The notes: a model not told the origin generated them from the sequence alone. A stretch of 64,000 bases of DNA from Soehngenia longivitae (GCF_004684055.1 NZ_SRIB01000002.1:62001-126000), one strand, 5' to 3'; positions 53,707 through 64,000 are shown, counted from the first letter of the stretch. Numbers and translations are program-made.

Positions 53707-54708
53707 ATGGATAGAATGGATTTTACCCAATCGGTTGTTAGAATTAAGGTTATGGAGAAAAGACTTTTAGATAACATTACGATTGATAAACTAGTGGATG
53801 CTAATGACATAGAAGAAGTAATCAAAATACTTGAAACCACTGAATATGCAAGTTCGATATCTAAAGTGAAGGATTCTAAAAATTACGAAGAAATTCTTTA
53901 CAATGAGCTTAATAGAGTCTATGAGTTAGTTAGAGAAATCACTCCATACAAAGCAATATCAGATTTGATGGCATTAAAATATGATTATCACAATATTAAG
54001 GTCATGTTAAAAGAAAGGCTAAAAGGAGAGGATCTGTCTAGCCTTTATATTCCAATAGGCACTACAGATTTTAATATCTTTAAAAATTCATTTGAAACAT
54101 CTGATTTTAGAGATATCGATGTAAGATTTAGCTCAGTAATACAAGAAGTCTTAAGTGACTTTGAAAAAAACAGCGATCCTCAAAGGATAGATATTTTAGT
54201 TGACAAAGCATATTTTAATCATATGTATGATATAGCTAAAGACACAGGTATAGAATTATTTATAAATTACGTTAAAGACTTGATCGACTTTACAAATATC
54301 ATAGCGGTCTTAAGATTAAAAAAACAAAACAAAGGGTTACCATTTGTAGAAGAAGTGCTATTGCCAAATGGAAACATCGAACTAGATCAGATTCTCGTGT
54401 CCTATGCTGATTCCATTGATGCCATCATAAATAGGTTTAGAACTTCCAATATTACAAAAGCTCTAAAGGCTGGCCTTGATTTATACAACTCTACAGGGAG
54501 GATTTCAGCTTTTGAAAAGAGCATGGACGATCACTTGATGGAATTGATAAAAGAGTCCAAATCTGTAGTTTTTGGACCAGAACCGATATTTGCGTATCTT
54601 GTGGCTAAAGAAATGGAGATTAAAGTATTGAGGATAATCATGGTCTCAAAGTTAAACAACATATCACCACAGGCTATTAGAGAAAGGCTGCGTGAGCTAT
54701 ATGTATAA
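53707..54708 (+). CDS. ntpC: V-type ATPase subunit C (central connector)
   Basis: The 333-residue, mainly helical protein has the family segments [37 protein letters not shown] and [18 protein letters not shown]. It links the central stalk (D/F) to the K ring. The end overlaps the next gene by 17 bp. Confidence 0.93.
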   Translation: MDRMDFTQSVVRIKVMEKRLLDNITIDKLVDANDIEEVIKILETTEYASSISKVKDSKNYEEILYNELNRVYELVREITPYKAISDLMALKYDYHNIKVMLKERLKGEDLSSLYIPIGTTDFNIFKNSFETSDFRDIDVRFSSVIQEVLSDFEKNSDPQRIDILVDKAYFNHMYDIAKDTGIELFINYVKDLIDFTNIIAVLRLKKQNKGLPFVEEVLLPNGNIELDQILVSYADSIDAIINRFRTSNITKALKAGLDLYNSTGRISAFEKSMDDHLMELIKESKSVVFGPEPIFAYLVAKEMEIKVLRIIMVSKLNNISPQAIRERLRELYV

Positions 54709-55009
54709 AATTGGAGTAATAGGGGATAAAGATTCAGTATTGGCTTTTAAAGCCCTTGGAGTCGATGTATTTACAGTTTCTGACAAAGACAGTGCTAGAA
54801 AAGCTTTGGACAATGCTGCTAGGGATAAATACGGAATTATTTTTGTTACAGAACAAATCGCAAGTCTTATTCCAGATACTGTATCTAGATATGACAAAGA
54901 GATAGTACCTGCGGTAATACTCATACCTAGCAATCAAGGCACGCTTAATATTGGTATGGATAGAATCAATGAAAATGTTGAGAAAGCCGTAGGCTCAAAT
55001 ATTTTATAG
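54692..55009 (+). CDS. ntpG: V-type ATPase subunit F (central stalk; ntpG)
   Basis: The 105-residue protein begins [23 protein letters not shown], the subunit F signature, and has a Rossmann-like layout. GTG 54692 and ATG 54701 are both possible starts; an AAAGG site lies 3 or 12 bp upstream, so the exact start is uncertain. Confidence 0.92.
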   Translation: MSYMYKIGVIGDKDSVLAFKALGVDVFTVSDKDSARKALDNAARDKYGIIFVTEQIASLIPDTVSRYDKEIVPAVILIPSNQGTLNIGMDRINENVEKAVGSNIL

Positions 55010-55025
55010 AAAGAGAGGGCTTAAC

Positions 55026-56789
55026 TTGAAAGTAGGAAAGATCATAAAAGTATCCGGACCTCTTGTTGTTGCAGAGGGAATGGATGAAGCTAATGTTTAC
55101 GACGTTGTTGAAGTTTCTGAAAATAGATTGATCGGTGAAATAATTGAAATGAGAGGCGATAGAGCCTCAATACAAGTTTATGAAGAAACCACAGGAATTG
55201 GGCCTGGGGACCCTGTTTATTCTACAGGGGAACCATTGTCAGTAGAACTAGGGCCTGGGCTATTGGAAACCATGTTTGATGGTATTCAAAGACCCCTTGA
55301 AGCGTTCCGAGATGCTTCAGGTGATTTTCTAGTAAAAGGTACAAAAGTAGAAAATCTCGATAGAAATAAAAAGTGGCATTTTACTCCAACTGTAAAAGTA
55401 GGAGACAATGTCTCAGAAGGCGATGTAATCGGAACCGTTCAAGAAACACCTTTGATCTTACACAAAATAATGGTACCTTCTAATATAGAAGGAGTAGTGA
55501 CAAAGATTGAAGAAGGCGAGTTTACAATTACAGAAGTAGTTTGCGAATTAAACGATGAAATAAAACTTACTATGATGCAAAAATGGCCAGTCAGAAGATC
55601 TAGAGGCTTTAAGAGAAAATTAAATCCAACAGTCCCACTAGTTACAGGGCAAAGGGTAATTGATACATTTTTCCCTGTTGCTAAGGGTGGAACAGCAGCG
55701 ATTCCTGGACCATTCGGTTCAGGTAAGACTGTAGTACAACATCAATTAGCGAAATGGGCTGATACAGAGATAGTTGTATATGTAGGCTGTGGTGAAAGAG
55801 GAAATGAGATGACTGATGTACTCATGGAATTTCCTGAAATCATAGACCCTGCTACTGGTGAATCTCTTATGAAGAGAACTGTTCTAATTGCAAATACATC
55901 AAATATGCCGGTTGCAGCCAGAGAGGCTTCAATATACACTGGTATAACAATCGCTGAATACTTTAGAGACATGGGCTACTCAGTTGCGTTGATGGCGGAT
56001 TCTACATCAAGATGGGCTGAGGCTTTAAGGGAGATGTCAGGAAGACTTGAAGAGATGCCAGGAGATGAAGGATATCCTGCATATCTTGCATCAAGAGCAG
56101 CGGAATTTTACGAAAGAGCTGGTAAAGTAATATGCAAGGGTAGTGACGATAGAGAAGGAGCAATCACTGTAATAGGCGCTGTATCACCTCCAGGGGGAGA
56201 TATATCCGAACCAGTTTCACAGGCAACTCTTAGGATAGTTAAAGTTTTCTGGGGATTAGACCACTCGCTTTCATATAAAAGACATTTTCCAGCTATAAAT
56301 TGGCTGAACTCATACACTCTTTATCAACCTAGCATTGACAAATGGATGAACGAAAACGTAGATAAAGAGTTTTCAAAAAACAGAGTTAAAGCGATGACAC
56401 TTCTCCAAGAAGAAGCTTCATTACAAGAAATTGTAAGGCTTGTAGGGAGAGATTCTCTATCGCCTGAAGATCAACTTAAACTTGAAGCATCGAAATCCAT
56501 TAGAGAAGATTATTTACAGCAGAATGCATTCCACGATGTTGACACTTATTGCTCACTAGAAAAACAAAATTTAATGCTAAAATTGATTTTGAAATTCTAT
56601 GACTTGAGTTTAGATGCTTTAGATAAAGGAGTATATTTAAAAGACATTGAAAACATGGCTGTAAGAGAGAAAATAGCAAGAGCAAAATACATCGAAGAAG
56701 ATAAATTAGATCAATTAGTAGCTATTGAAAAAGAGCTTGAAGCAGAGATTGCAAAACTCATTGAGGAAGGAGGCCTTCTAGATGCGTAA
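55026..56789 (+). CDS. ntpA: V-type ATPase catalytic subunit A
   Basis: The 587-residue protein has the P-loop GPFGSGKTV (about 228-236), the catalytic GERGNEM, the non-homologous insertion (about 115-190) typical of V/A-type A subunits, and [24 protein letters not shown]. It hydrolyses ATP at the three catalytic sites. The start is TTG after GAGAGGG. Confidence 0.97.
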   Translation: MKVGKIIKVSGPLVVAEGMDEANVYDVVEVSENRLIGEIIEMRGDRASIQVYEETTGIGPGDPVYSTGEPLSVELGPGLLETMFDGIQRPLEAFRDASGDFLVKGTKVENLDRNKKWHFTPTVKVGDNVSEGDVIGTVQETPLILHKIMVPSNIEGVVTKIEEGEFTITEVVCELNDEIKLTMMQKWPVRRSRGFKRKLNPTVPLVTGQRVIDTFFPVAKGGTAAIPGPFGSGKTVVQHQLAKWADTEIVVYVGCGERGNEMTDVLMEFPEIIDPATGESLMKRTVLIANTSNMPVAAREASIYTGITIAEYFRDMGYSVALMADSTSRWAEALREMSGRLEEMPGDEGYPAYLASRAAEFYERAGKVICKGSDDREGAITVIGAVSPPGGDISEPVSQATLRIVKVFWGLDHSLSYKRHFPAINWLNSYTLYQPSIDKWMNENVDKEFSKNRVKAMTLLQEEASLQEIVRLVGRDSLSPEDQLKLEASKSIREDYLQQNAFHDVDTYCSLEKQNLMLKLILKFYDLSLDALDKGVYLKDIENMAVREKIARAKYIEEDKLDQLVAIEKELEAEIAKLIEEGGLLDA

Positions 56790-58170
56790 AGAATACAATA
56801 CAGTAAAAGAAGTAGTAGGCCCATTGATGATTGTAGAAGGCGTTGAAGGTGTTAAGTTTGATGAACTAGTAGACATCGAACTTAAAAATGGAGAAAAAAG
56901 AAGAGGAAGAGTTCTGGAATTAAATGGTGATAGAGCCATGGTTCAGTTGTTTGAAGGCTCTGCTGGAATCAACTTAAATTCTACAAAAGTTAAATTTCTT
57001 GGAAGACCACTTGAACTTGGGGTTTCTGAAGACATGATAGGTAGAATATTTGACGGCCTTGGTAGACCAAAAGACAACGGGCCTAAGATAATCCCAGAAA
57101 AAAGGCTTGATATAAATGGTTCACCAATAAACCCTGTTGCAAGGGATTACCCAGAGGAATTCATTCAAACAGGTATATCTTGTATAGATGGTTTAAACAC
57201 ACTTGTTAGAGGGCAAAAACTGCCTATATTTTCGGGTTCTGGACTTCCTCATGGAGAGGTAGCTGCTCAGATTGCAAGACAAGCGAAAGTGTTGGGAACT
57301 GATGAGAAATTTGCGGTAGTATTTGCTGCCATGGGTATAACATTTGAAGAAGCCCAGTTTTTCATTGACGACTTCACATCAACAGGCTCTATTGACAGGG
57401 CAGTTTTGTTTATGAATTTAGCAAACGACCCAGTTATTGAGAGGATTGCAACTCCTAGAATGGCACTTACCTGTGCTGAATATTTAGCATACGAAAAAGA
57501 TATGCACGTCTTAGTAATTTTAACGGATATGACAAACTACGCTGAGGCTCTAAGAGAGACATCTGCAGCGAGAAAGGAAGTACCAGGAAGAAGGGGATAC
57601 CCTGGCTACCTTTATACAGACTTATCAACTATTTATGAAAGAGCAGGAAGAATTAGGGGTAGAAAAGGTTCTATTACACAAATACCTATCTTAACGATGC
57701 CAGAAGATGACATCACTCACCCTATACCCGACCTTACAGGATATATTACAGAAGGACAAATAATACTTTCAAGACAACTCTATAAAAGAGGGATTGAACC
57801 ACCAATAAATATAGTACCTTCACTTTCAAGACTTAAAGACAAAGGGATAGGGAAAGGCAAGACTAGAGAAGATCATGCAGATACCATGAATCAAATCTAT
57901 GCAGCTTACACTTCAGGTATTGAGGCTAGAGAACTAGCAACCATACTTGGCGAATCAGCACTATCTGATGCCGACAAAGCATTTGCAAAATTTGCTGAAG
58001 CTTTTGATGAAAAATATGTAAATCAAGGTTATCACAACAATAGAACTATTGAAGAAACACTAGATTTAGGCTGGGAACTTTTAAAACTAATCCCAAGATC
58101 AGAGTTAAAGAGGATAAGAGAGGAATACTTAGACAAGTATTTGCCTGCTGAAGAAAAAGGGGATGAGTAG
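56782..58170 (+). CDS. ntpB: V-type ATPase regulatory subunit B
   Basis: The 462-residue protein has the B-subunit pattern: [18 protein letters not shown] in place of a P-loop, [11 protein letters not shown], and [19 protein letters not shown]. It forms the non-catalytic nucleotide interface with A. It overlaps the A gene by 8 bp and is followed directly by D. Confidence 0.97.
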   Translation: MRKEYNTVKEVVGPLMIVEGVEGVKFDELVDIELKNGEKRRGRVLELNGDRAMVQLFEGSAGINLNSTKVKFLGRPLELGVSEDMIGRIFDGLGRPKDNGPKIIPEKRLDINGSPINPVARDYPEEFIQTGISCIDGLNTLVRGQKLPIFSGSGLPHGEVAAQIARQAKVLGTDEKFAVVFAAMGITFEEAQFFIDDFTSTGSIDRAVLFMNLANDPVIERIATPRMALTCAEYLAYEKDMHVLVILTDMTNYAEALRETSAARKEVPGRRGYPGYLYTDLSTIYERAGRIRGRKGSITQIPILTMPEDDITHPIPDLTGYITEGQIILSRQLYKRGIEPPINIVPSLSRLKDKGIGKGKTREDHADTMNQIYAAYTSGIEARELATILGESALSDADKAFAKFAEAFDEKYVNQGYHNNRTIEETLDLGWELLKLIPRSELKRIREEYLDKYLPAEEKGDE

Positions 58171-58812
58171 ATGGCCATACTAGAGGTTAACCCTACCCGA
58201 ATGGAGCTGACAAGGCTTAAAGATAGGCTAAAAACAGCCACTAGAGGCCATAAGCTCTTAAAGGACAAACAAGATGAACTCATGAGGAGGTTCATTGAAC
58301 TCATAAGAGAAAATAAAAGACTCAGGGAAGAAGTAGAAAAAGACTTAAAAGAAGCCTTTGAAGCTTTTTTCTTGGCAAGTGCAGTAATGAGTCCTGAGAT
58401 GCTAGAGGAAGCCATAGCTTTCCCAAAGGAAAGTATTTCAGTAGATATAAAAAAGAAAAATGTCATGAGCGTTAGAGTTCCAGTGATGAATTTTATTAGA
58501 AGTTTAGAAAATGATGAGGGAAGTATTTACCCTTATGGTTTCGCTCAAACATCTCCAGAATTAGACGAAGCAATTTCTAAACTATACAGTATAATGCCAA
58601 AATTATTGGAATTAGCAGAAGTTGAAAAATCTTGTCAGCTAATGGCTGATGAAATAGAAAAAACAAGAAGAAGAGTAAATGCGCTTGAATATAGGACTAT
58701 TCCTGAACTTGAAGAAACGATTAGATTTATCAGAATGAAATTAGATGAAAACGAGAGAAGTACTATAGTAAGACTTATGAAAGTTAAAGAAATCATAAAC
58801 AAAGAAAGTTAA
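58171..58812 (+). CDS. ntpD: V-type ATPase central shaft subunit D
   Basis: The 213-residue protein is mostly two long helices with the conserved start [18 protein letters not shown] and a C-terminal [21 protein letters not shown]. It is the rotating shaft. It is the last gene of the operon, ending at a strong terminator. Confidence 0.95.
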   Translation: MAILEVNPTRMELTRLKDRLKTATRGHKLLKDKQDELMRRFIELIRENKRLREEVEKDLKEAFEAFFLASAVMSPEMLEEAIAFPKESISVDIKKKNVMSVRVPVMNFIRSLENDEGSIYPYGFAQTSPELDEAISKLYSIMPKLLELAEVEKSCQLMADEIEKTRRRVNALEYRTIPELEETIRFIRMKLDENERSTIVRLMKVKEIINKES

Positions 58813-58838
58813 AGCACCTAAATAGGTGCTTTAACTTT
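58805..58838. terminator. terminator between V-ATPase operon and tRNA-Val
   Basis: A perfect 16 bp stem (58805-58820 with 58823-58838) with a 2-base loop. It starts inside the ntpD stop region and abuts the 3' end of the minus-strand tRNA gene, so it can end both transcripts. Confidence 0.88.
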
Positions 58839-58914
58839 TGGTGGGTGGTATTGGACTCGAACCAACGACCTCCACGATGTCAACGTGGCGCTCTGCCAGC
58901 TGAACTAACCACCC
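58839..58914 (-). tRNA. tRNA-Val (anticodon GAC)
   Basis: The minus strand folds as a full cloverleaf: 7 bp acceptor GGGTGGT/ACCACCC, D-stem GTTC/GAGC, anticodon stem CCACG/CGTGG with loop TTGACAT, variable loop AGGTC, T-arm with TTCGAGT, discriminator A and an encoded CCA. The anticodon GAC (58879-58881) reads GUC and GUU valine codons. Confidence 0.95.
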
Positions 58915-58999
58915 GCATATTACAATGATAGCATATGAAGGTGAGTATTTCAACATAATTGTGGGTATATATAAAAAAATTATTTTTAGGAGGATTCTT

Positions 59000-60214
59000 A
59001 TGTCAAAAAACTGTTTAGTTGCTCAATCCGGCGGGCCTACTGCCGTAATAAATGCTAGCATAAGTGGGATATTAGATGCAAATATTAAATACAAAGAATT
59101 TGAAAAAATATATGGAGCAAAAAATGGTATAGAAGGGGTCATGGATGGCAAATTAATTGATCTTTCTAACCTTACAAAAGAAGAAATAGATTTACTTAAA
59201 TTAACTCCAGCTAGTGCATTAGGATCATGTAGGCACAAGATGAAAGACTTCAATGAAGATGAGAAAGAGTATGAAATGATTTTAGAAACTTTAGAAAAAT
59301 ACAACATAGACACATTTTTCTATATCGGAGGAAACGACTCCATGGACACTGTCCATAAATTGAGCCTATATGTAAAACAAAAAGGCATTGATAAAAAAAT
59401 CATCGGCATACCCAAGACGATAGATAATGATCTGATGGAAACGGATTTTACACCTGGCTTTGGATCAGCTGCTAAATATATTGCAACGACAGTTTTAGAA
59501 ACATACTTAGACGCTAGTGTTTATAAAGATAATGGAGTATTTATAGTTGAGACAATGGGCAGAGATGCTGGATGGCTTGCAAGTTCAAGTGTATTAGCAA
59601 AGATTGATGGTAAGCCAGTAGTTGATTTTATTTATTTGCCTGAAAATCCATTTGACAAAGAGAAGTTTTTAGCTGATGTTAAGAAATGTTATGAAGACAA
59701 AAAGCAAGTCTATATCGTAGCTTCTGAGGGGTTAAAAGATGCTAATGGGGATTATGTGTTCAAATCAAAGACAATTGAAGTTCACGATAAATTTGCCCAC
59801 GCTCAATTAGGGGGAGTGGGAAGCTATTTAAAGAGCATAATTGAACAAGCAAATATAACACATAGGATAAAGGTGCTTGAATTAGGCACTGCACAAAGAG
59901 CGGCAATGCACTGTGCTAGTCTAACTGATGTAAACATATCACATCTTTGTGGATTTAGAGCATATGAGATGAGATTTGAAGGTAAATCAGGATTTATGGC
60001 AGGGATAAAAATAAAATCGATGCTACCTTTTGAAACAGAAATAGTCGAAATAGATCCTTCATTAGTTGCAAATAAAGTAAAAGAAATACCAAGAGAATGG
60101 ATGACCGACAATTTTGTAAAAGAAGAATTAGTAGAGTATTTAACTCCTTTAATTCAAGGGCAGCCTGAGATTGAATATGAGAATGGATTGCCAAAGTATG
60201 TAAAATTAATATAA
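59000..60214 (+). CDS. pfp: phosphofructokinase, probably PPi-dependent
   Basis: The 404-residue protein has QSGGPTAVINAS at the N-terminus, GGNDSMDT at 110-117 with Asp113 where ATP-dependent enzymes have Gly, and PKTIDNDL, as in pyrophosphate-dependent phosphofructokinases. It phosphorylates fructose 6-phosphate reversibly. The donor is inferred from Asp113. I choose ATG 59000 with AGGAGG 6 bp upstream; the longer frame from 58925 starts beside the tRNA gene. Confidence 0.9.
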   Translation: MSKNCLVAQSGGPTAVINASISGILDANIKYKEFEKIYGAKNGIEGVMDGKLIDLSNLTKEEIDLLKLTPASALGSCRHKMKDFNEDEKEYEMILETLEKYNIDTFFYIGGNDSMDTVHKLSLYVKQKGIDKKIIGIPKTIDNDLMETDFTPGFGSAAKYIATTVLETYLDASVYKDNGVFIVETMGRDAGWLASSSVLAKIDGKPVVDFIYLPENPFDKEKFLADVKKCYEDKKQVYIVASEGLKDANGDYVFKSKTIEVHDKFAHAQLGGVGSYLKSIIEQANITHRIKVLELGTAQRAAMHCASLTDVNISHLCGFRAYEMRFEGKSGFMAGIKIKSMLPFETEIVEIDPSLVANKVKEIPREWMTDNFVKEELVEYLTPLIQGQPEIEYENGLPKYVKLI

Positions 60215-60300
60215 GATAAGAATAATTCATTAATGAGTTTGTGTTTTTGTAAATAGGGTAGTAATAATATGTACTAAAATGTTACGAGGGGGTAGTAAAT

Positions 60301-60924
60301 GTGAGTTACAAATTAAATGCTGAAACGAGAGAAGAAATAGGTAAAAACAAAGCTAAGAAAATAAGAAAGGAAAATGAAATTCCAGCAATAATATATGAGA
60401 GGAATAGAGAATCCATACCTGTGAAAATAGACGGCATAGAATTTATGAAAGTATTTAGAGAGGCTGGCACTTCAAATCTAATTGATTTAAGCCTTGAAAA
60501 TGAAACAACGCCTGTTATCATAAAATCTGTACAAAAAGATCCAATTAAAGGGAATGTCATTCATGTCGATTTGCAAAGACTGGATATGAAAGAAAAAATT
60601 AAAGTTGAAGTTCCGATAATTCTTCACAATAGAGACAAAATAAAGAATCAACCATCAGTATTGATGCAGATGATTGAAAGCCTTGAAATTGAGTGTTTAC
60701 CAGGAGATATGCCTGAAGCTATAGAAATAGATGTTGAAGATTTGGACTTCAATGAGCCGATAAAAGTTAAGAATTTGGATATTATAAACAATCCAAATGT
60801 AAGGGTAATCACAGATCATGACATGACAATATGTGTACTCAATAGACCAACGGACTATAAAGAAGAGTTAGAAGAAGAGACCGAAGGGTCTGAACCTGAA
60901 CTAGTTAAAGATGAAGAAAAATAA
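60301..60924 (+). CDS. rplY: 50S ribosomal protein L25 / general stress protein Ctc
   Basis: The 207-residue protein has the 5S-rRNA-binding L25 domain (about 1-95: IGKNKAKKIRKENEIPAIIY, VIHVDLQRLDM) and the C-terminal TL5/Ctc domain (about 96-185), followed by an acidic tail. The start is GTG after GAGGGGG. It binds 5S rRNA in the large ribosomal subunit. Confidence 0.95.
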   Translation: MSYKLNAETREEIGKNKAKKIRKENEIPAIIYERNRESIPVKIDGIEFMKVFREAGTSNLIDLSLENETTPVIIKSVQKDPIKGNVIHVDLQRLDMKEKIKVEVPIILHNRDKIKNQPSVLMQMIESLEIECLPGDMPEAIEIDVEDLDFNEPIKVKNLDIINNPNVRVITDHDMTICVLNRPTDYKEELEEETEGSEPELVKDEEK

Positions 60925-60927
60925 TGG

Positions 60928-60945
60928 GCAGACCGAATGGTCTGC
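60928..60945 (+). terminator. terminator after rplY
   Basis: Perfect 7 bp GC-rich stem (60928-60934 with 60939-60945), GAAT loop, followed by a T-rich tract. Confidence 0.85.
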
Positions 60946-60972
60946 TTTAATATTTTGGAGGTGATAAATAAG

Positions 60973-62376
60973 ATGAAAGGCTTGGTAAGTGCCTATATTT
61001 CTCCTCATCCTCCCATAATAGTAGAGGAAATAGGTAGAGGTGAGGAGAAAAATTGCATAAATACTATAAATGGCTTAAAGGAAATAGCCAAAGACATAGA
61101 GATTAAAAAGCCTGAAACAATAATTGTCATAACACCTCACGGGCCACTATTTTCAGATGCCATAGCTTTATCTATAGAAGAAGATCTGTATGGAGATTTT
61201 GGAGACTTCGGACATAGTGAACTTAGATATCATTTTAAGAACGACCTAGGGTTAGTAAAAGACATATATGAGATGTCAAAGAAAGAGAAAATTCAACTTG
61301 CCCTGATGAATAAAGAAATGTATGAGATGTATGGACTAGAAGATACTGTTGATCATGGAGTATTAGTGCCAATGCATTTTATAACTCAAAGATACCAAGA
61401 TTTTAAATTGGTTCATATAACATATGGGCTTTTGTCTCCAGTAGAATTATATGAATTTGGCAAGATAATAGGGAAAATAGCTAAGGAAAAAGGAAATATC
61501 TCTATCGTAGCGAGTGGAGATTTGTCACATAGATTGTCAGACAGGGGGCCGTATAGTTATAGTCCAAAAGGAGAAGAATTCGACAAAAAAATTGTTTCTC
61601 TATTTGAAAACAAAGACCTAGCTGGTATAGTGAGTTTTGATCTTGATCTAGCAAAAGAAGCTGGAGAATGTGGATTGAGATCTTTTATGATACTTTCAGG
61701 AGCGTTAAGCGCGTATGAATTTAAATCTCACATACTTTCATATGAAGGACCTTTTGGGGTAGGGTATATGACAGCAAAATTTGAAATATTAGGAGAAAGC
61801 AACAAAGATTACACAGATGAGATAAATGATGAAGTGGACGAAATGATCAAGAAAAAAAGATCAAATGAAGACAATTATCAAAGACTAGCTAGAGAGAGTT
61901 TAGAATACTATATTAAAAATGGCAAATACATGAAAGTTCCTGCATACGTAGACAGTGAGATGTTGTCTTTGAGAATGCCAGTTTTTGTTTCAATTAAAAA
62001 ATTTGGTGAACTCAGAGGTTGTATAGGCTCCACTTCTCCAATTAAAAATAATCTTGCTGAAGAGATAATATATTTTGCAGTAGAAGCTGGAACAAAAGAT
62101 CCAAGATTTTCATCTGTCACAGAAGAAGAGCTTCCATTTTTATCTTACTCAGTAGATGTACTCATGCCAGCTCAAAAAGTGAAATCACTAAGTGAGCTTG
62201 ATCCTAAAAAATATGGGGTAATCGTTGAAAGTGGATTTAGAAAAGGGCTGCTACTTCCAAATATTGAAGGGGTTGACACTGTAAGAGATCAAATAAGAAT
62301 AGCTTTGAATAAAGCCGGTATTGGTGAACATGAAAAATACGAGATATCCAAATTTGAAGTCATAAGACATGGGTAG
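60973..62376 (+). CDS. Memo-like and AMMECR1 fusion (AmmeMemoRadiSam system)
   Basis: The 467-residue protein has an N-terminal Memo/LigB-dioxygenase-like domain (about 1-270, with ISPHPPIIVEEIGRGEE and VASGDLSHRLSDRGPYSYS) and a C-terminal AMMECR1 domain (about 285-467, with the LRGCIGST core). AMMECR1, Memo and a radical SAM enzyme co-occur in many bacteria and archaea, but their reaction is unknown to me. I choose ATG 60973 because GGAGGTGAT lies 7 bp upstream. The radical SAM gene follows after 11 bp. Confidence 0.92.
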   Translation: MKGLVSAYISPHPPIIVEEIGRGEEKNCINTINGLKEIAKDIEIKKPETIIVITPHGPLFSDAIALSIEEDLYGDFGDFGHSELRYHFKNDLGLVKDIYEMSKKEKIQLALMNKEMYEMYGLEDTVDHGVLVPMHFITQRYQDFKLVHITYGLLSPVELYEFGKIIGKIAKEKGNISIVASGDLSHRLSDRGPYSYSPKGEEFDKKIVSLFENKDLAGIVSFDLDLAKEAGECGLRSFMILSGALSAYEFKSHILSYEGPFGVGYMTAKFEILGESNKDYTDEINDEVDEMIKKKRSNEDNYQRLARESLEYYIKNGKYMKVPAYVDSEMLSLRMPVFVSIKKFGELRGCIGSTSPIKNNLAEEIIYFAVEAGTKDPRFSSVTEEELPFLSYSVDVLMPAQKVKSLSELDPKKYGVIVESGFRKGLLLPNIEGVDTVRDQIRIALNKAGIGEHEKYEISKFEVIRHG

Positions 62377-62387
62377 AGGTGTTTTAT

Positions 62388-63362
62388 ATGAAAGAAGCTA
62401 AGTTTTATGAAAACAAAGGCGATTATGTAATTTGTAAGCTTTGCCCACATAACTGCAAAATTAAAAATGGCTCAACTGGAATATGCAAAGTCAGAAAAAA
62501 CATCGATGGTGTACTTTACAGCACAAACTATGAAAAAATAACTTCAATCGGACTCGACCCAATTGAGAAAAAGCCACTTTATCACTTCTATCCAGGTACA
62601 AAGATTTTTTCAATAGGAAGTTTCGGGTGTAATTTCAGATGTGACTATTGTCAAAATTACGAGATAGTTGAAGGCGAAGCATTGGCAATAGACTTGAGCA
62701 TAGAAAAAATAATTCAATTAGAAGAAGAAACTAATTCAATTGGCATGGCATTTACTTACAATGAACCTACTATTTTTTACGAAATGGTAGAAGATTTAGC
62801 TAAAGAGATGAGAAATAGAGGAAAGAAAAATGTACTTGTGACAAATGGGTTTATAAATAAAGAGCCACTTACACACCTTCTACCACTCATTGATGCTATG
62901 AATATAGACTTAAAAGCGATGAGTGACGATTTTTACAAAAAAATATGCAAGGGAAAGTTAGACCCAGTACTTGAGACAATTAAACTTTCAGCAACTAAAA
63001 CTCACGTAGAAGTTACAACTCTTTTAATTGATGAGTACAATACAAGTGAAGAAGAAATCGAAAGGCTATCATATTTCCTCTCAAATATAGACAAAGACAT
63101 CGTCTTACATTTTTCACGATATTTTCCAAAACACAAGATGAACAATCCTGCTACAAACTTAAGCACACTCACAAAGGCAAAAGAGATAGCTAAAAAGCAT
63201 CTAAATTATGTGTACATAGGGAATGTATTTGGATTTGACAACTCCACTTATTGCCCTTATTGTAATTCTAAATTAATTGACAGGAACTTTAAAACACAAA
63301 TAGTTGGGATTGAAAAAAACAGGTGTTCTCATTGTGGGCAAGAGATTCCTATCATCTATTAA
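62388..63362 (+). CDS. amrS: AmmeMemoRadiSam-system radical SAM enzyme
   Basis: The 324-residue protein has the radical SAM motif CNFRCDYC (near residue 82) and two extra cysteine sites: CKLCPHNC with a later Cys (TGICKV) at the N-terminus and a zinc-ribbon-like CPYC...CSHC at the C-terminus. It resembles pyruvate-formate-lyase-activating-type enzymes. I choose ATG 62388 after AGAGGTG. It pairs with the fused Memo-AMMECR1 protein. Confidence 0.92.
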   Translation: MKEAKFYENKGDYVICKLCPHNCKIKNGSTGICKVRKNIDGVLYSTNYEKITSIGLDPIEKKPLYHFYPGTKIFSIGSFGCNFRCDYCQNYEIVEGEALAIDLSIEKIIQLEEETNSIGMAFTYNEPTIFYEMVEDLAKEMRNRGKKNVLVTNGFINKEPLTHLLPLIDAMNIDLKAMSDDFYKKICKGKLDPVLETIKLSATKTHVEVTTLLIDEYNTSEEEIERLSYFLSNIDKDIVLHFSRYFPKHKMNNPATNLSTLTKAKEIAKKHLNYVYIGNVFGFDNSTYCPYCNSKLIDRNFKTQIVGIEKNRCSHCGQEIPIIY

Positions 63363-63466
63363 AAAAAGTTTAGAAATAGTAAAATTTTTATTTAATTTTA
63401 GTAAGACATAAGTTATAATTAAAACGTTGTTTAGTAACTCATATTTTAGGAGGTTGATAATTAGAG

Positions 63467-64000
63467 ATGAAAACACCTGTATTGGAAGCATTAACAAAAC
63501 TAATGGAAGAAAATAGTGTGTCTTTCCACATGCCAGGACATAAGGGCAGAAATTCACTTATTGAGTGGGGCAAATACATTCCTTACATTGACACAACAGA
63601 AACGGAAGGAATGGACAATTTACTTGAACCAAGGGGAGTAATTAAAGAATCACAAGAGTATGCTGCAAAAGTATTCGGGGCAAAATCGACTATATATGCA
63701 GTAAATGGTTCTACTGGGAGTATACACATAAGCCTTGCCGCAATAACAAAACCTGGAGATAAAGTTTTAATTCAGAGGAATTGTCACAAAGCAGTTTACA
63801 ATGCTTTGATTATAAATAGATTAAACCCTGTTTATGTTTATCCAAATTACAATAAAGATTACAATGTGTTGACAGGAGTATATCCAGAAGATATTGATGA
63901 AGCTTTGGCTAATGATAAAACAATCAAAGCTGTTGTTTTGACATACCCTAATTACTATGGAGTTTGCTCAGATTTAAAGACAATAGCAGAAATAGTGCAT
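63467..64000 (+). CDS. Orn/Lys/Arg decarboxylase, N-terminal part (cut by window end)
   Basis: The visible 178 residues match the group of PLP-dependent basic amino acid decarboxylases of the fold type I family (SFHMPGHKGR, AVNGSTGSIH, RNCHKAVYNA, TYPNYYGV). The PLP-binding Lys lies beyond the window. AGGAGGT lies 12 bp before the ATG, a long spacing. A TATAAT at 63414-63419 may be its -10. It probably makes a polyamine or cadaverine; the substrate cannot be fixed. Confidence 0.88.
   Translation, partial: MKTPVLEALTKLMEENSVSFHMPGHKGRNSLIEWGKYIPYIDTTETEGMDNLLEPRGVIKESQEYAAKVFGAKSTIYAVNGSTGSIHISLAAITKPGDKVLIQRNCHKAVYNALIINRLNPVYVYPNYNKDYNVLTGVYPEDIDEALANDKTIKAVVLTYPNYYGVCSDLKTIAEIVH

Overview
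The window is AT-rich bacterial chromosome from a strictly anaerobic, low-GC Gram-positive (Firmicutes; Clostridia or Tissierellia type). The grounds are strong AGGAGG ribosome sites with ATG, GTG and TTG starts, a V-type ATPase as the rotary ATPase, a UGA-decoded formate dehydrogenase, [FeFe]-hydrogenase maturases, a tungsten aldehyde oxidoreductase, hybrid cluster protein and a probable pyrophosphate-dependent phosphofructokinase. I cannot name the genus. The tungstate-transporter and moe/moa gene order resembles, from memory, that described for the amino-acid fermenter Eubacterium acidaminophilum.

Layout. 1-14.8 kb holds housekeeping and stress genes: the 3' end of ychF, a TtcA-like PP-loop protein, exonuclease III, HtrA, PepF, a regulator/DUF1576 membrane-protein operon on the minus strand, a heterodimeric ABC exporter, ChrA and Hcp. 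14.8-22.7 kb holds a secreted LysM-anchored nucleotidase, a cation diffusion facilitator, a glutamate-cysteine-ligase-like enzyme coupled to an ATP-grasp ligase, uracil-DNA glycosylase, a hydrolase and a DUF1294 protein.

22.8-42.1 kb is a tungsten/molybdenum block. It carries an NAD-linked formate dehydrogenase (NuoE-like, NuoF-like, and a selenocysteine catalytic subunit fused to a NuoG-like front end), then mogA, mobA and fdhD. On the minus strand are aor, a MoaD-like gene and a ThiF-like gene, with a TetR gene upstream. Then come tupABC, two moeA genes (the second fused to a periplasmic-binding-like domain), moaA and a moaC-MOSC fusion. A small accessory cassette of unknown secreted and membrane proteins (33.2-34.8 kb) with duplicated leaders and RNA-like inverted repeats sits inside this block.

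42.3-48.2 kb has an orphan ABC exporter and the hydrogenase maturation operon (TM1266-family regulator, hydE, hydG, hydF), preceded by a long leader that ends in an intrinsic terminator. 48.2-50.1 kb has a YflT-like stress protein, a GNAT protein with a palindrome over its predicted transcription start, and a small membrane protein with two H-x13-H bis-heme motifs. 50.3-58.8 kb is a nine-gene V-ATPase operon whose c-ring subunit keeps the Na+ ligands known from Enterococcus hirae. The window ends with tRNA-Val(GAC), a phosphofructokinase, ribosomal protein L25/Ctc, the AMMECR1/Memo/radical SAM pair and the start of an Orn/Lys/Arg decarboxylase.

Together the genes fit an amino-acid or peptide fermenter that handles reductant through formate, aldehyde/ferredoxin and hydrogen chemistry and couples ATP to a sodium gradient. 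The least explained parts are the 33-35 kb cassette, the leader before the hydrogenase maturation genes, the paired operator-like palindromes at aor and the ligase pair at 18-21 kb. No transposase, integrase, rRNA gene or CRISPR array was seen.
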